Position numbers and translations under genes: made by a program. Below are positions 46,984-58,379 of a DNA stretch of 64,000 bases, in pieces (the stretch's first letter is position 1; each line of letters begins with the position of its first letter). The notes under the pieces are model-generated. The model saw nothing but the letters and a program-made list of their open reading frames with translations, had not been told where the DNA came from and did not search any database. Location of the stretch: positions 216,714,876 to 216,778,875 of the forward strand of contig NC_084663.1 of assembly GCF_028389875.1 (NCBI RefSeq), written 5' to 3'. This DNA comes from Rhea pennata. Its lineage: Eukaryota; Chordata; Aves; Rheiformes; Rheidae.

Positions 46984-49900
46984 CTGTGCAGGAGAACAAC
47001 ATAAGCAAGAAGGGAGCTGTTGGCTACTCAGAGCCCCTGATGTTGAAGAACCTCCAGGCGCCATCAGGGAAATTGTCACATTGAGACAAACCTGGACGTA
47101 CAAGCTTCCCTCTGGGGTAGCCCTACCTTATCCTCCCCAGGGACACCTCAAAATAGACTCTGAGGAAAGCGTTGCACAAGCAGCTCTGGCAGGAGCCTCT
47201 GAGGAACATACTTTGAACCACTTAGAACTTCTTTCAAGAAGCTGGGAAAATGCCAACTCCATCCTGCTGGTTGCTGTAGCAAGTGCAGGAGCATGGGGCA
47301 GGAGTGGCTGCAGGGGTAGGAGGGAAGAAGAATAGATCACTCCTTGTAATGACTGGCACCTCCCTCCAGCTTCTCAGCTGGGCAGCAGGTATGGTAGGGC
47401 CAAAGGGGGCATTTGGAGGTTACTGCCAGAGGAGAACGAGCCACAAGGGAATTCCAAAACATGGGCTGGTCTTCGTGGCTATTAAGGCTGCACATGCTTT
47501 TAAGCTCAGAGCTGATGTTCTATCACAGATCAGAAACTAGCTGGCCAGGAGAAAGATCACATTTAGGACTACCAGCTCCATTTTCCTCATGGTGGAGGGC
47601 AAGCAATGCACACACAGCTCTGCATTAGCATCCACCTTCTCAACACACTTAGCAATGTGAAATGGGGGCAGAGAAGGTGTGAAATGGCAGAGCAACATCT
47701 GCAGGCAGACAGAGATCAGATGGGTTAGGCAGGACCCCAGGCAACACCAAGGCACGTTAGAGAGATCTGGCCAAGCCAAAAGATGGGCAGCATGGGGGCA
47801 AGTGGCAACTCAGTGTGAAAACAAGCCAAGAGCTGCCATTTGCAAGGAACATATTCAACTTCCCATCAGAAAGGGACAGGACAGGCATCCCTGTGGGCAG
47901 TGCCCTGCAAAGTTCTGCTCATGGTAGATGCAGAGACCAGGGTGTTTATGGTCTCAGGAAGGGGTCACTTGGTGCCAGCCTGTGCTGCTTGGTAGTGCAG
48001 TGACTGCACAGCCAGCGACTGCACAGCACAGGCCACCACAGCTTACCCAAGGTGCTGCAGAGACAGACTTGGAAAACGGCCTGGACAAAAATCTCTAGAT
48101 GCAAAAAAGCAGCTAGAACTGAGACTGTAACCTGAGAGATTTTGAGTGAGAAAGGGTAGCTGGAGATCTGCTCTCAGTGTCTCATGGACAAGATCAAGGG
48201 GCAGGAAGGGACCCTGGTCAGAGAGAAGCAGAACTAACACCACATTCTAAATGCTGCTGTTATAGGTTGTACTAGGGCTGAGGTCTGGCTAACCCTCAGA
48301 AAGGCTGCACCTCTGCCTGGAGAAAAGGGTGGTTACAGCCCTGTAATGGATGCTCAGAGAGGTAGTGGATGAAAATAAATCTCCTGTCCTGAGGTTCAGG
48401 GTGACCCTTTCACTAGAGATCCTGGCAGAGCTAAAGTCCAGTGCCATCCTTCATGGCAATGCCCAAGATCAGCCATGTTGCCAGCTACAGCCCATGGGAA
48501 AGTTCCACATGAGCTGTGCTGTCGATACAATTACTGTGGAAAGGGACAGGAGCTGCATGCAGCTGGTAGGACCTCCAGCTTCAAGGAAGCTAAAGTTCAA
48601 ATATTTCTGGGTGAGTGTCTCTGCCCTGTGACTAATCAAGACAAGACAGACACGGGAACCTTTTCCAAAGCACTTTTAAGCTTCTTAGTGCTGTTCCCAT
48701 CCTAATGGTCATGGGTATTTCTCTGCTACTTCCTTCCTGGATCAGTTTCCTACATGTCAGATCTCTAGGGCTTGTGCTGCTCAGCAAGGGCTTCTGAAGG
48801 CACCCACCTTGGGGGCTTTGAGCTCCCCGCTGCGCCAATTCATGTCAATTTTGTGCTGCCGCATGAATGCAAATTTCCAGGGGCTGTACATAAAGCCAGG
48901 GCTCAGCAGGCGCCGCTTCCGCAGGTTCAAGGGCTCTTCTATACCTATGGGAGGAAGACATAGCAGGATGCAGACTCTGTCACAGTACAGGGGTGGTCCA
49001 TGCCCTTAGCCTAGTGAGGGAGCTAAGATACTGCACAGCTGTGGGCGACCCTCCTGCAGATCCCAGCCACAACGTTCCACATACCATGTGGAGGAGGACC
49101 TTTACCTTCTTCACGGCATTTCTCTCTCCAAAGCAGGTTATCTTCAGCCAAGACTCTCCAATAGCGGCAGGTCTGGGCAGCACGGAGCAAATCCCGAGGC
49201 TCCAGGAATGAGAGGACATAGAGTGCCAGCTGCAGGAAGGGAAGACAAGTCACAAGGTTAACAGTGGGCCTCTAGAGCTGGTAATTATGAGCAGCACCAT
49301 GGCTGCAGTACTATGTCCCTTGCCCGAACTCACCTCTTTGGGCAGCAGGGAAATGAAGTCTCTCTGGAACTGTGGCTCAATGACCTGCATCATGTACTTG
49401 ATTTGGGAGGGCTCACAGCGATCAATGAGCTCATCCAGAGCAAGCAGCTTCTCTGGGCCACTCCACCGCTGAGGACAGGGGCACATCAGTCACAATGCCT
49501 GCACACACGGCAGACCCTCACAGCCTCCTCTGCCACTCTGTCTGGTGCCTACACCCCCCAAACCCCAGCAGAGACACCAACCAGCCCACCTGGGCTGCAG
49601 CAGAGTAGGACAGGCTTCCTAAACCTCTGGAGGAGGCCAGGGCTTTCCTCCCTAGACCCAAAGACGAAGAAGAGTTGCAGATACAAACAGATGGTGCTGG
49701 GAGCTCCACTGGTCACATGGGATGGAACACAGGCGCTGCGTGGTACAAAACAACACTACTCCAGAACAGAGGGCATTCTGCTCTGTGGGAATCAGAGGTG
49801 GACTAACACCTTTTCTGTGCCTCTTTAGCTAAGGCAAAAACTTGGTAAAATCCATTGTGGGACCCCATCTCCTGCCCATGGTCCCAGGCAGCCAGAGTGC

Positions 49901-52900
49901 CTAGGGGTTCACTTCCCTCGTGCCTGCCTTTCAAATGCAGAACTTCACAGTGTCCTCCACGATGAACCCTTCGGCAAGGTTCATATGCCTACCTGGAAGG
50001 TGCGAAGCCAGTCCTGCAGCTCGGGTGGGGGGGCCACAGAGGGGATGCGACGGCGCCGGGCCTGGCCTGGTTTAGCGTTGCGCAGGTCCCCGAAGGTGGT
50101 GGTAGGACTGGGCATGCAGGGACCCAGGGTCCTGGGCCACAGCCAAGGAGAGACCAGAGTAAAGGTGAGACTTACCAGTGCTACTCTGGGCCATGCCACG
50201 CCAACAGTTCTCAGAACTGAGGACCATATAAGCCACAAATCACAAGCTTCCTCCCAGCTAACTTCTTGGCCCATCACTCCCATGGGCCATGTAGCACAGC
50301 TACAAATACAGTCCCTTTACAGTCCCTTTACCCCAACTTGCATTACAGCAGGTTGCCTAGGTGACAGAGGAATGAGATTGGTAAAAGAAGTCCTCCCCAC
50401 TTCCTAGAGCCAGATCAGTGTGTAGCTCACTATGCAGAGGTTTCATCTTACCTGCTGTACTCAGAGCCTTTGCATAGCTTCTTGCCAGGGGAGAGGGCCC
50501 TGCCATCCAGGCCGTTCTCTGACTTTCGCTTCATCTGCAAGGGGAAGAGTAAAGGTGGAGCACAGCCCTCTGCACACACAAAGCAAGGCAGAGCACAGCC
50601 CTCTGCATACATCCTGGGTCACCTGTTTTTTGCTAGAAGTGATAGAGTAGGAGACCAAGCCTAGGGACTCTTCCAAGCCCATGCTCACATTCTGGATCTG
50701 CAGAGGGAAGCTGAAGGCCACTTGAGCTCTACAACTGGCACAAGAGGTAACTTCCTGGGGGAAGTCACCCCAGGGACTTAGCCCTTCCGAAGGGAGTATC
50801 AGACCTGATAGGGAAAAGTCAGCAAGGCAGGTGTACAGGGACAAAAGCAGGGGCTGAGAATACCTATCAGTACACCAGCTTGGCCTTTCTCTAGGCATAA
50901 CTCAACATGGAGCAGGCAGCTCTGCAGTCTGAGCAGGGAACCTGGCACACTGAGGTCTCCTGACAAAGAAGCCCTAAAGCCAGGCCCTGGAGCTGCTTAG
51001 TATCACACCATGCTACACTTCGCAGCCGTGCTGGGATGCATGGCAGACTGTGCCCTGACATGGCTGCAAAGAGAATGACAGCCCCCCAGCCCCATGCAAG
51101 AAGCACAAAGTTAACAAAAACCGTGACTACAGTGGGGTGGCTACTAGCCAGTGTTCACAGCCACGAGAAGGTATGATCATGGGTCTACCCCCAGTCCAGG
51201 CAGGAAGCCAGGATCTGTTCTCCTCCACTGACTGCTCCCTGGCACCAGCTGTAGTTATCATCTAGATCACCAGCTCATGATCAGGGCTGGGCAAGGCTTC
51301 TTACCACAACACCCACAAACTGCAGAAACCTCTCCATGGTGTCAGCCTGATCCTTTCAGCAGAGACTCCTGCTGCCCTGATCAGGCTCTGCACTACAGCT
51401 CACAGGCAAAGCAGGACTGTTCCTGTGCAGATGAGCATGATCAGGGACTGCCAGCAGCCATTTGGATGCATGAGGACAAGCACTTCCATCCTCCTGGCAC
51501 TAAAAGCTACCCAAGTTAACAGTCACTGGGAAGTGCAATCCACACTATAGAACACCTGGCCCAGCCAGCACACAGCTACAGTGGCCAGCCCTGAGCTCCC
51601 CTGGCTGGCCCACAGTGCCCCACAAGCTCAGCCAACTCCCACGGTGCCTGGGGGGTCTCCACTGACAATGCCACCCCAACACACACAGAACACAGTTGGG
51701 TCTGAAAACTCTGCAACAGCCCATGGCTTGCACTGGTACCTCTACCACAGCAAAAAGCAAGTGCCAATAAGCTCCAAGGCCACCTGGTACAATGGGACCA
51801 AAGGCATCATGACAGTGCCAGCTCCTGCTGGGAAAACCATGAACCACATAGGGAGTCCCACTCTTCAGGGCAAAGCCCTTGCCCAGGACAGCAATCTCAC
51901 AGAGGTTACCTTGGGCCGTACATGGCGGAGGAGTCCACCCTCTTCTGTCCGCTGCAGGTAGTCTATCCAGCGCTCGCCAATGGTGTAATAGAAGTAGACA
52001 TCGCTGCTATCCTCCCCTTCTTCACTGTAGCAGCTCCCCTCCTCCTCCTCCTCCTCCTCCTCCTCCTCCTCTTCCCCGCGGGCTCTGGAGCTGACTGACT
52101 CCTGTGCCCCTTGCTCAAGGGAGCCATCAGCCTCTGGTCCTGACCCTGGGCTCCCTTTTCCAGAGCGCTCTGGCTCCCAGGGGGCTGATACATCCTCCTC
52201 ATCCTCCTCCTCTTCAGCCAGCACCTACAATACAGGGAAATGCAGGGTCAAATCTATCTGCTGCAGCTCTGCCCCTCCAGCTCTGCGAACACCCTGGTGT
52301 CCCAAGCTAGGGGACACACTGGTGAGCCAAGGAGGTTGCCTCCAGACAGACCAACAGTCTGAGGAGCACAAGGGCTCCCCTCTGCAGTCCTAAAGAGGGA
52401 GTGATGAGCTAAGCAAAGCCAAAGATCGAAAGAGAGGAGCAGACCACTGAGCCAAGGTGGTCTCCACGGCATGCAGCAGCTATAGCCAAGAAAGCTCTGG
52501 AGACAGGACAGTTCTCAGCCCTAGGGAGGCACCCCTGCCACATGAGCTAGCATCCAGCAACTCTGTAGCTGAGCAGGAAATGCTACAGGAGTGTCAGAGC
52601 CACTGAACAGCATCAAATACCCTAGCTCCAGCACTGCCCATCAGTCTACATCTGGTTGTGCTCTACCTCTTCATCTCTATATTGAACCATTTCCCTACCT
52701 GGAGCTGGAAACAACTCTTCCCTAGGTTTAGCAAAGCAGGGAACAGAGCTGCTGTACATGGCCATCAGTGTCAGCTTCAATCCCTGGGAGAGATCCTAGC
52801 ACCAGTAAGGAGGTCTAGCTTATGCTGCATTGCAGCCTTCATCATAGTATGAAGGTCCTAGCCCTCCAGCCAATCTGACCAGGACTAAAGTTTACCAGAG

Positions 52901-55900
52901 AGGGAACAAGTACCATGACCCCATCTAATGCCATCTGTACCCTTACTCCCCAAAGAAAGTAGCACTCTGAATAACAATGCAAAAAAATAGAAGCATTCTG
53001 TAACTACTTAGAAGAAACAAAACAATGCCCTTGTATCACATAAGGGTGAAGAATTATTTTCAAATATACCAGCAAAATACTTTCAATCAGTAGGTCAGGA
53101 TAATTTGCATCAAAAAGCCCTAGAAAACAGTACGAATAGACTACTGGCCCACATCCCTTAGTTTTTACTAAATGTTGGAACACCTAAGAAATGGCAAAGA
53201 CTGGGAGAATGTGAAAGTTGTGACCAACCTGAGGAAGGCAAGAGCAAACCAAGTTTTTACATAGCCTAACATCTGCTTAATAGAAAAGCAGGTACAGGAT
53301 TCCACTGGTAAAATAGCAGTAACATTCTTTGGCTTTATGAAAATAGGTCTTTTCAAATAAATTTGTTTTTATTCCTTCAAGTGTTACATTTGGTTAACAA
53401 AAGTAATTACATAGATGTGATGAACTCAAACACAGCCTCAAAAGGATTGTTGCTGATTCAACATATTTCTTCAATGGGCCAGTTAAGAGATCTCAAAATG
53501 TACTTGTTACTGGGGAATTGCAGATTTTCTAGTGAGGGGCCTAGTTCAGACCCATGAAAAAAAAAGACAACATTTGCTTTATTCATAATCTAGAAGGGAA
53601 TAATTTTTTTTTAATTAAATTTTGAGGTTGACATTCACGTAGGTAACAAGGACAGGACAGTCACATAGTGTGGTCTGCATCACTGAGTAAACTGGGCTCA
53701 CTCAAATGAAATGCATTTAAATATAGCCAGAGGCAATGTTTTCCATCTAAGAACAAGGAAAGCAGGTCCAGCAAGGCATCAAGAACTGTGTATCCTGTAA
53801 AGCAATAACTGCAAAGGGTTAAGAGGCTGCATTCAGCACAGGCTTCAGGTTGAAAAGAAAGGCAAGAAATAAATCAATACTATTCCCTGTGCTACGCTAC
53901 ACAATGGAGTCCTGCAATATCCAACTCACATTTTGTCCAGTTCTTGGCTCTCCGCTACAAGAGAGACATGGAACTACTGGAGAGAGTCCAGCATAGGGCT
54001 ACAAAGATGATTAGGGGACTGAAGCATCTCCCCTATGAGAAAAGGCAGCAAAAGCTGGGCCTGTTTAGCCTGGAGAAGAGAAGACTGCTGAGAGGGGATC
54101 TTATCAATGTCTACAAATATCTGAAGGGAGCATGTCAAGAGGATGAGGCCAGACTGTTTTCAGTGGTGTCAAGTGACAGAACAAGAAGCAACAGGCAAAA
54201 ACTGAAACACAGGAAGTTTCATATGAATACAAGGAAAAACTTCTTTACTGTGAGGGTGACAGACCACTTGAACAGGCTGCCAAAGAGGTTGTGGAGTCTC
54301 CTTTTCCAGAGATATTCAAAACCTAGGTCCTGGCTGGTCACCATCTGTGAGACCATTGTACTGAGGCAATACTGGGGTATCCTGAACAGGCACTGATATT
54401 TCTCAGGCAGCAAAACACCTTTCTCTCTCAGCGACCACCTTCCTCTGCCTACAGAGCATGCTCAAGAGCTGAGCAGGGCAGAGCTTCCCCCAGTTGCATG
54501 AATTTCCTCAGCCCCACGGACAACAGCAGCAGGAAGATGTACTTCCTGAAGGAGTCCCCAGAGCCAAGCTGGATACGTGCCAGTCTGAGTAGGCAGCGTG
54601 CTGGCCACTGCTCTTCTCAGGCAAGCAGACAACAGGGTAGAGAACTTGGCAAGAGAAATGGACTCTCCAGCCTCCTCAGCTGTCATTTTAGGGGAAGAAT
54701 TTCTCTCCACGCCCAGTTCTGGAACCTTAGTGAAGCTTAAACACTAAAAACTGTCTGCAAGACAGTGCAGTGGTACCAGGCAACAGGACAAGAGGCAATG
54801 GGCACAAACTGAAACACAGAAGTTCTGCCTGAATATAAGAAAGAACTTCTTTCCTGTGAGAGTGACAGAGCACTGGAACAGGTTACCCAGAGTTTGCAGA
54901 GTCTCCTTCTCTGGAGATATTCAAAACCCACCTGGATGCAATCCTGTCTAACATGCTCTAGGTGACCCTGCTTGAGCAGGGGGGGTTGGACTAGATGATC
55001 TCCAGAGGTCCCTTCCAACCTCAACCATCTGTGATTCTGTGAAGAGACCTATAGACAGGCAGTAACTCTGGGGTGGAGAGACTTCTGGAAGCCACCACTA
55101 TCCTCTAGGGCCAGGTCACTGTTTCTATTAGGGATTCAGAGGCAGACACATCAGACCTTTAGGCAGATGCAAAGCAGTCAGAGCTCCTGGCAATGCTCTA
55201 CATTCAAGGGCCACTGCACCCTACAGCAGGACACCACATGCATTGAGGCCACAGAACCAGCTGGACCCTTAGTATTTCAGCTTCTGCTGGTCAGCATGCT
55301 CCACCTAAGCAAATTGCCACCTTAAAGGGAAATCATAGACAGATCACTTGACTTTTTAAATGGGCACAGCTTTCCTTGGCCTCCTCGCTCCAGAGGCCAA
55401 AGCAGAGATGTCTCATCTCCCAACACAAGGGATGTCTCCCTAATTCCTACACTGCTGTGGAGAAGTCTATCTCCATATCAGGTAGGCAGGGGGCTCTACC
55501 TTTCTTTTCCTACCTGGGGCACAGGAACTTTGGAACTGTCCCCCTGCAGATCAAGGCTCACCCTAGCAGCTTCCTCACTGCTTGGCCTTCTTCTGCAAGT
55601 CATCCGCTGACTGTTCAGCTCCAAGATGCGGGTGGTAATGCCTTTGACATGAAGAAGATCGTCGAGGGAGTTGAAGCCCTTCAATTCCTGTCGGAGGAGA
55701 AGCAAGATTTAATACAGAACTGGATGACCCAGGGACCAGCCTCAAGGCAGAACCAAGACTGCTCATACCCTCTTCAGATAGAGTCTGTTCCCTGACAGGT
55801 GATCTGAAACCTACCAGCCTAAGTTACATTTACACCCACAGGCTCCCTTTAATATTGGTGGTGTGTGTGTGTGCGTTGGGGGTGTCACAGCAGGGCTCAA

Positions 55901-58129
55901 CTCCTCACTACTGTTCCCATCAGAGTTAAGGAATACCCTTTACCCAAAGGTTTCCCCTGTAATCCTCCAGAAGTGTTTCTACAAATCTTCCCTACCCTGA
56001 GCAACAACTGCAATGCCTAGCCACATATGCCTGTAAAGAAAGGGCAACAACACCAGAGCCATTGCTACCAAAAGGAGAAGTGGCCTCAAAGGAAAAGCTA
56101 AAATCTCAGAAAGAGCTGTGGCTTCCAGCTAACTAATCCCAGGACTGGGAGCCATCAGTGGTCCGCACAGCTCATTTTCCTTGTCTGCAGTTCCAAGGAA
56201 AGAAACAAGTCCCAACCTCCTGCTATGCACATACACACAAACACACATACACACAAACACACATACACACAAACACACATACACACAAGTGCAAGGCACT
56301 TATTCTCCTGCGAAACATCAGGTCAGGCATTAATGCTCAGCCCCACAGACACCCAGAACCACAACTTACAGCAGATCCTACCTATGCCATATATTGACTC
56401 CAAGCAGCTTCTGTCATGAATCTGTCTACATATAAGGGCTCAGAAGCAGTAGGGACAGTTGGACTGTTACAAAAGGAACAGGATCCCAGGGGAAAGCATC
56501 CTCCTTTCCCACCTAACACAGATATTAGGGCCAAGTCCAGGTTCCTATCACCCTTTTAAATTTCTTCATTTTAAGTCAGTTCTGTTACTTTTTCCCATTA
56601 AGTGCTTTTTGCCCAAGTCAGTGCTCTAATACTGAATTTTATTTTTACAAGTCCATTTTCATCTGTTTTAAAACAATACTATCCTTTAGTTTAAATGGCT
56701 CTTACTCTTCCGCCTCCATGTTGTTTACATTCCAGCTGTATTTATAGCCGGTGACCCTGCCCCTCTCAGCCTCCTCTGTTCCAAACCAAAAAAAGTCAAA
56801 CTCTTCTTGTCTTCCATTCCCCTGATCTCTCCTGTCTCTCTTCTCTGTCGACTCCTACTTGAACAAGGAGGCTGTACTTCAGCTAATTTCAGCTAAAGTC
56901 TTATGGCATTAAGAGCATAAAGATGACATTAATCTCCCCATCTCTGCTAAAAGTTCCACAACAGATACAGCCTGAGATCATATTTACCTTTTTCATAGCT
57001 GTGTCACGCTGGCAACTCACAGTCATCCTGCAAGTGACTAGTACGCTCAGGCTTTTCTCCTGCTCTGTCATTTTCAAATGACAGAGTTAAATGGTCAATC
57101 ACAGAGGAGCAGCAGGATTTCCAATCTATTGTGACTGCACCAGATGGGCTCCTACCCTTTCCTGCTCCTGCTAATTCCATGCAGGAACTCATTTTTTTAT
57201 GCCATTAACAAGCAATATCATCTGCCACCAGGCTCTAAAACTCTTCCCCAAACCCCAGATCTTTAAGTCTCCCAAGGAACCTACAGACTGGGGGTGGCCT
57301 GCATGAAGGGAAGCATTTCTGCAGGAGAACTCTGACCTAGCCTGCTCTGGGAGGCTCCTGTCCGGGAAGGTACCTGCCCTTATTCCTTTCGTGACAGCTT
57401 GCAGACCTCGACAGGAGCTGTTTACGCGGGGCGTGAACAAAAGGCTCCTTCAGCCGCTTCCGAGCGGCAGCCGGCACATGCCCGTGCGCACGAGCCACCC
57501 CACGCCCCTCGCCGGAGGCAAGGCTCCAAAAGCTAACAGGCTGCCTCGGGTCCAGGGAGCCCTTGCCGGCCACGGCTGAGGAAAGCGACAGGAGCTGCAC
57601 TACCCCTCCCCGCCTCTCCGCCCGCAGCCGCGGCATTCGCGCAGCCTCCGCCAAACGCCGCGCCGATCTCGCCTGCCCGGCACACCCCTTCCCAGGACGC
57701 CGGGCCCGGTGGCTGCGGCGGGCGAGGGCGTCCGGCGCCCTGGCCCCCCACCCGGCAGGGCGGAGCCCAGGGCGAAGCGGCGGCAGGACACCGAGGCACG
57801 GGCCGCCCCGCGCCGGTACCAGCGCCGCTTCCCCCGGCACGGCGCGCCCCCGCCCCGGGACTCCGCCAGCCCCGCGCCACCCCCGGGCCCGCGCGGCCCA
57901 GCAGCCCCCCGCGGCGGCGCCGCCCCTCGCACAGCTCCCCGCGGCCCCGCCGCCGCCGCAGCCCCCACCTGCGGCCCTCGGCCGCCCCCGCCCGCACCTC
58001 TCTCTTGCGCACGATGCCGCGGGCGCGGCGGCGGCCGATGCCGCTGAGCGCGCCCTCGAGCTCGGCCACGCCGGCACGGTTAATGTCCAGCTTCCCCCCG
58101 CCGGGGCCCGGGCCGCCCGGCCCCGACAT
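44787..58129 (-). CDS. FBXW7-like: FBXW7-like F-box/WD40 protein with N-terminal helix-hairpin-helix (14 exons, 771 aa)
   Basis: Exons on the minus strand: 58129-57998, 55687-55514, 52224-51910, 50697-50623, 50534-50452, 50131-49993, 49468-49334, 49229-49106, 48944-48808, 46983-46870, 46367-46186, 45957-45732, 45359-45149, 45055-44787. Together they give 2,316 nt with every phase consistent. Predicted protein: HhH module (14-69), acidic region with a 12-Glu run (153-164), basic KRK/KK patch (233-254), FBXW7-type dimerisation region (about 285-345), F-box (about 345-392), WD40 propeller (439-771). From [10 protein letters not shown] onwards it is nearly FBXW7. FBXW7 is the substrate receptor of an SCF ubiquitin ligase that recognises phosphodegrons (cyclin E, MYC, JUN, NOTCH). 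The three key propeller arginines (human R465, R479, R505) are conserved at about 529, 543 and 569. Human FBXW7 lies elsewhere (4q31), so this is a paralogue. Joining of exons 1-2 to the rest is inferred from phase and spacing only. Confidence 0.88.
46984..48807 (-). other. FBXW7-like intron 9, nothing seen
   Basis: 1.8 kb between the linker exon and the first WD40 exon. No repeats or exons recognised. Confidence 0.45.
50698..51909 (-). other. FBXW7-like intron 3, nothing seen
   Basis: 1.2 kb. An alternative first exon, as used by mammalian FBXW7 isoforms, could lie here or in neighbouring introns, but none is evident. Confidence 0.4.
52026..52074 (-). repeat. FBXW7-like: GAG/GAA triplet repeat coding for poly-Glu in the FBXW7-like exon 3
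   Basis: (CTC)n on the plus strand gives 12 consecutive Glu codons, mostly GAG. Such a tract is prone to length change between individuals and species. FBXW7 alpha also has acidic runs in the corresponding region. Confidence 0.85.
53938..54325 (+). mobile_element. CR1 fragment (sense), 3' truncated
   Basis: Plus-strand peptide [19 protein letters not shown] and [20 protein letters not shown] is the conserved C-terminus of CR1 ORF2. The copy stops at GATATTCAAAACCT without the usual 3' tail. It lies in an intron of the minus-strand FBXW7-like gene. Confidence 0.92.
54763..55043 (+). mobile_element. CR1 3' end (sense)
   Basis: From GTGGTACCAGGCAACAGG to CTCCAGAGGTCCCTTCC and CTGTGATTCTGTGA. 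Could be the displaced 3' end of the element at 53938-54325, separated by about 440 bp of other sequence. Confidence 0.9.
55514..58129 (-). CDS. FBXW7-like: Helix-hairpin-helix exons 1-2 of the FBXW7-like gene
   Basis: Exon 1 (58129-57998, 44 codons) starts MSGPGGPG and contains [12 protein letters not shown] with [11 protein letters not shown]. It ends at a GTGCGG donor in phase 0. Exon 2 (55687-55514, 58 codons) begins after CTCCTCCGACAG in phase 0 and reads [20 protein letters not shown]. Together they align along their length with the tandem HhH of bacterial ComEA and its relatives (.NINTAS.EEL..I.GIG...A..II..R....F....DL..V.GIG), a fold that usually binds DNA backbone. The intron splits the two hairpins exactly. 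Could this be a separate small gene? Exon 2 ends CCCCAG|GTAGG with no stop in frame, and the next acceptor in phase is 52224, so a fusion is the simpler reading. Confidence 0.75.
56228..56288 (+). repeat. 16-bp minisatellite (CACATACACACAAACA)n
   Basis: Nearly four copies, in the first intron of the FBXW7-like gene. A short (GT)n run also lies at 55858-55874. Confidence 0.88.
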
Positions 58130-58334
58130 CCCCCGGCAGGAAACGCCGCCGCCGCCGCGCAGGCCCCGCGCGTACTGCGCAGGCGCCGCCGCTCCCCGCC
58201 CCGCGCCTGCGCCCCGCCGGGGCGCACCGCGGGGAGCCCCACCGCCCCGCGCGCATGCGCGTCCCCGCGGCCCGCGCGTGCGCACCCGACCGGCTCTGCC
58301 CAAAGGGGCCGCAAGGCGGGTGACAACGTGATGC
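58130..58334 (-). promoter_or_regulatory. Compact CpG-island promoter of the FBXW7-like gene with NRF1-type sites
   Basis: This 205-bp gap between the RRP8 polyadenylation signal and the FBXW7-like ATG is extremely GC- and CpG-rich and has no TATA box. It contains a perfect palindromic NRF1-type site GCGCATGCGC at 58251-58260, a close variant TGCGCAGGCGC near 58174-58184, and GCGCTTGCGC near 58350 at the RRP8 3' end. The CpG-rich zone extends over about 57420-58480, covering exon 1. Confidence 0.6.
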
Positions 58335-58340
58335 TTTATT
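58335..58340 (-). terminator. RRP8: RRP8 polyadenylation signal AATAAA
   Basis: Canonical AATAAA on the minus strand 40 bp after the RRP8 stop. The 3'UTR would therefore be very short, and cleavage would fall within about 200 bp of the FBXW7-like start codon. Confidence 0.7.
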
Positions 58341-58379
58341 GGGAACTGCGCTTGCGCAACGCCTGCGCGCGGCGCCCGC

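Noticed and set aside
56158-56419. His/Thr-rich frames at the CACATA repeat
   Set aside because: Translation of a minisatellite in an intron of the FBXW7-like gene.
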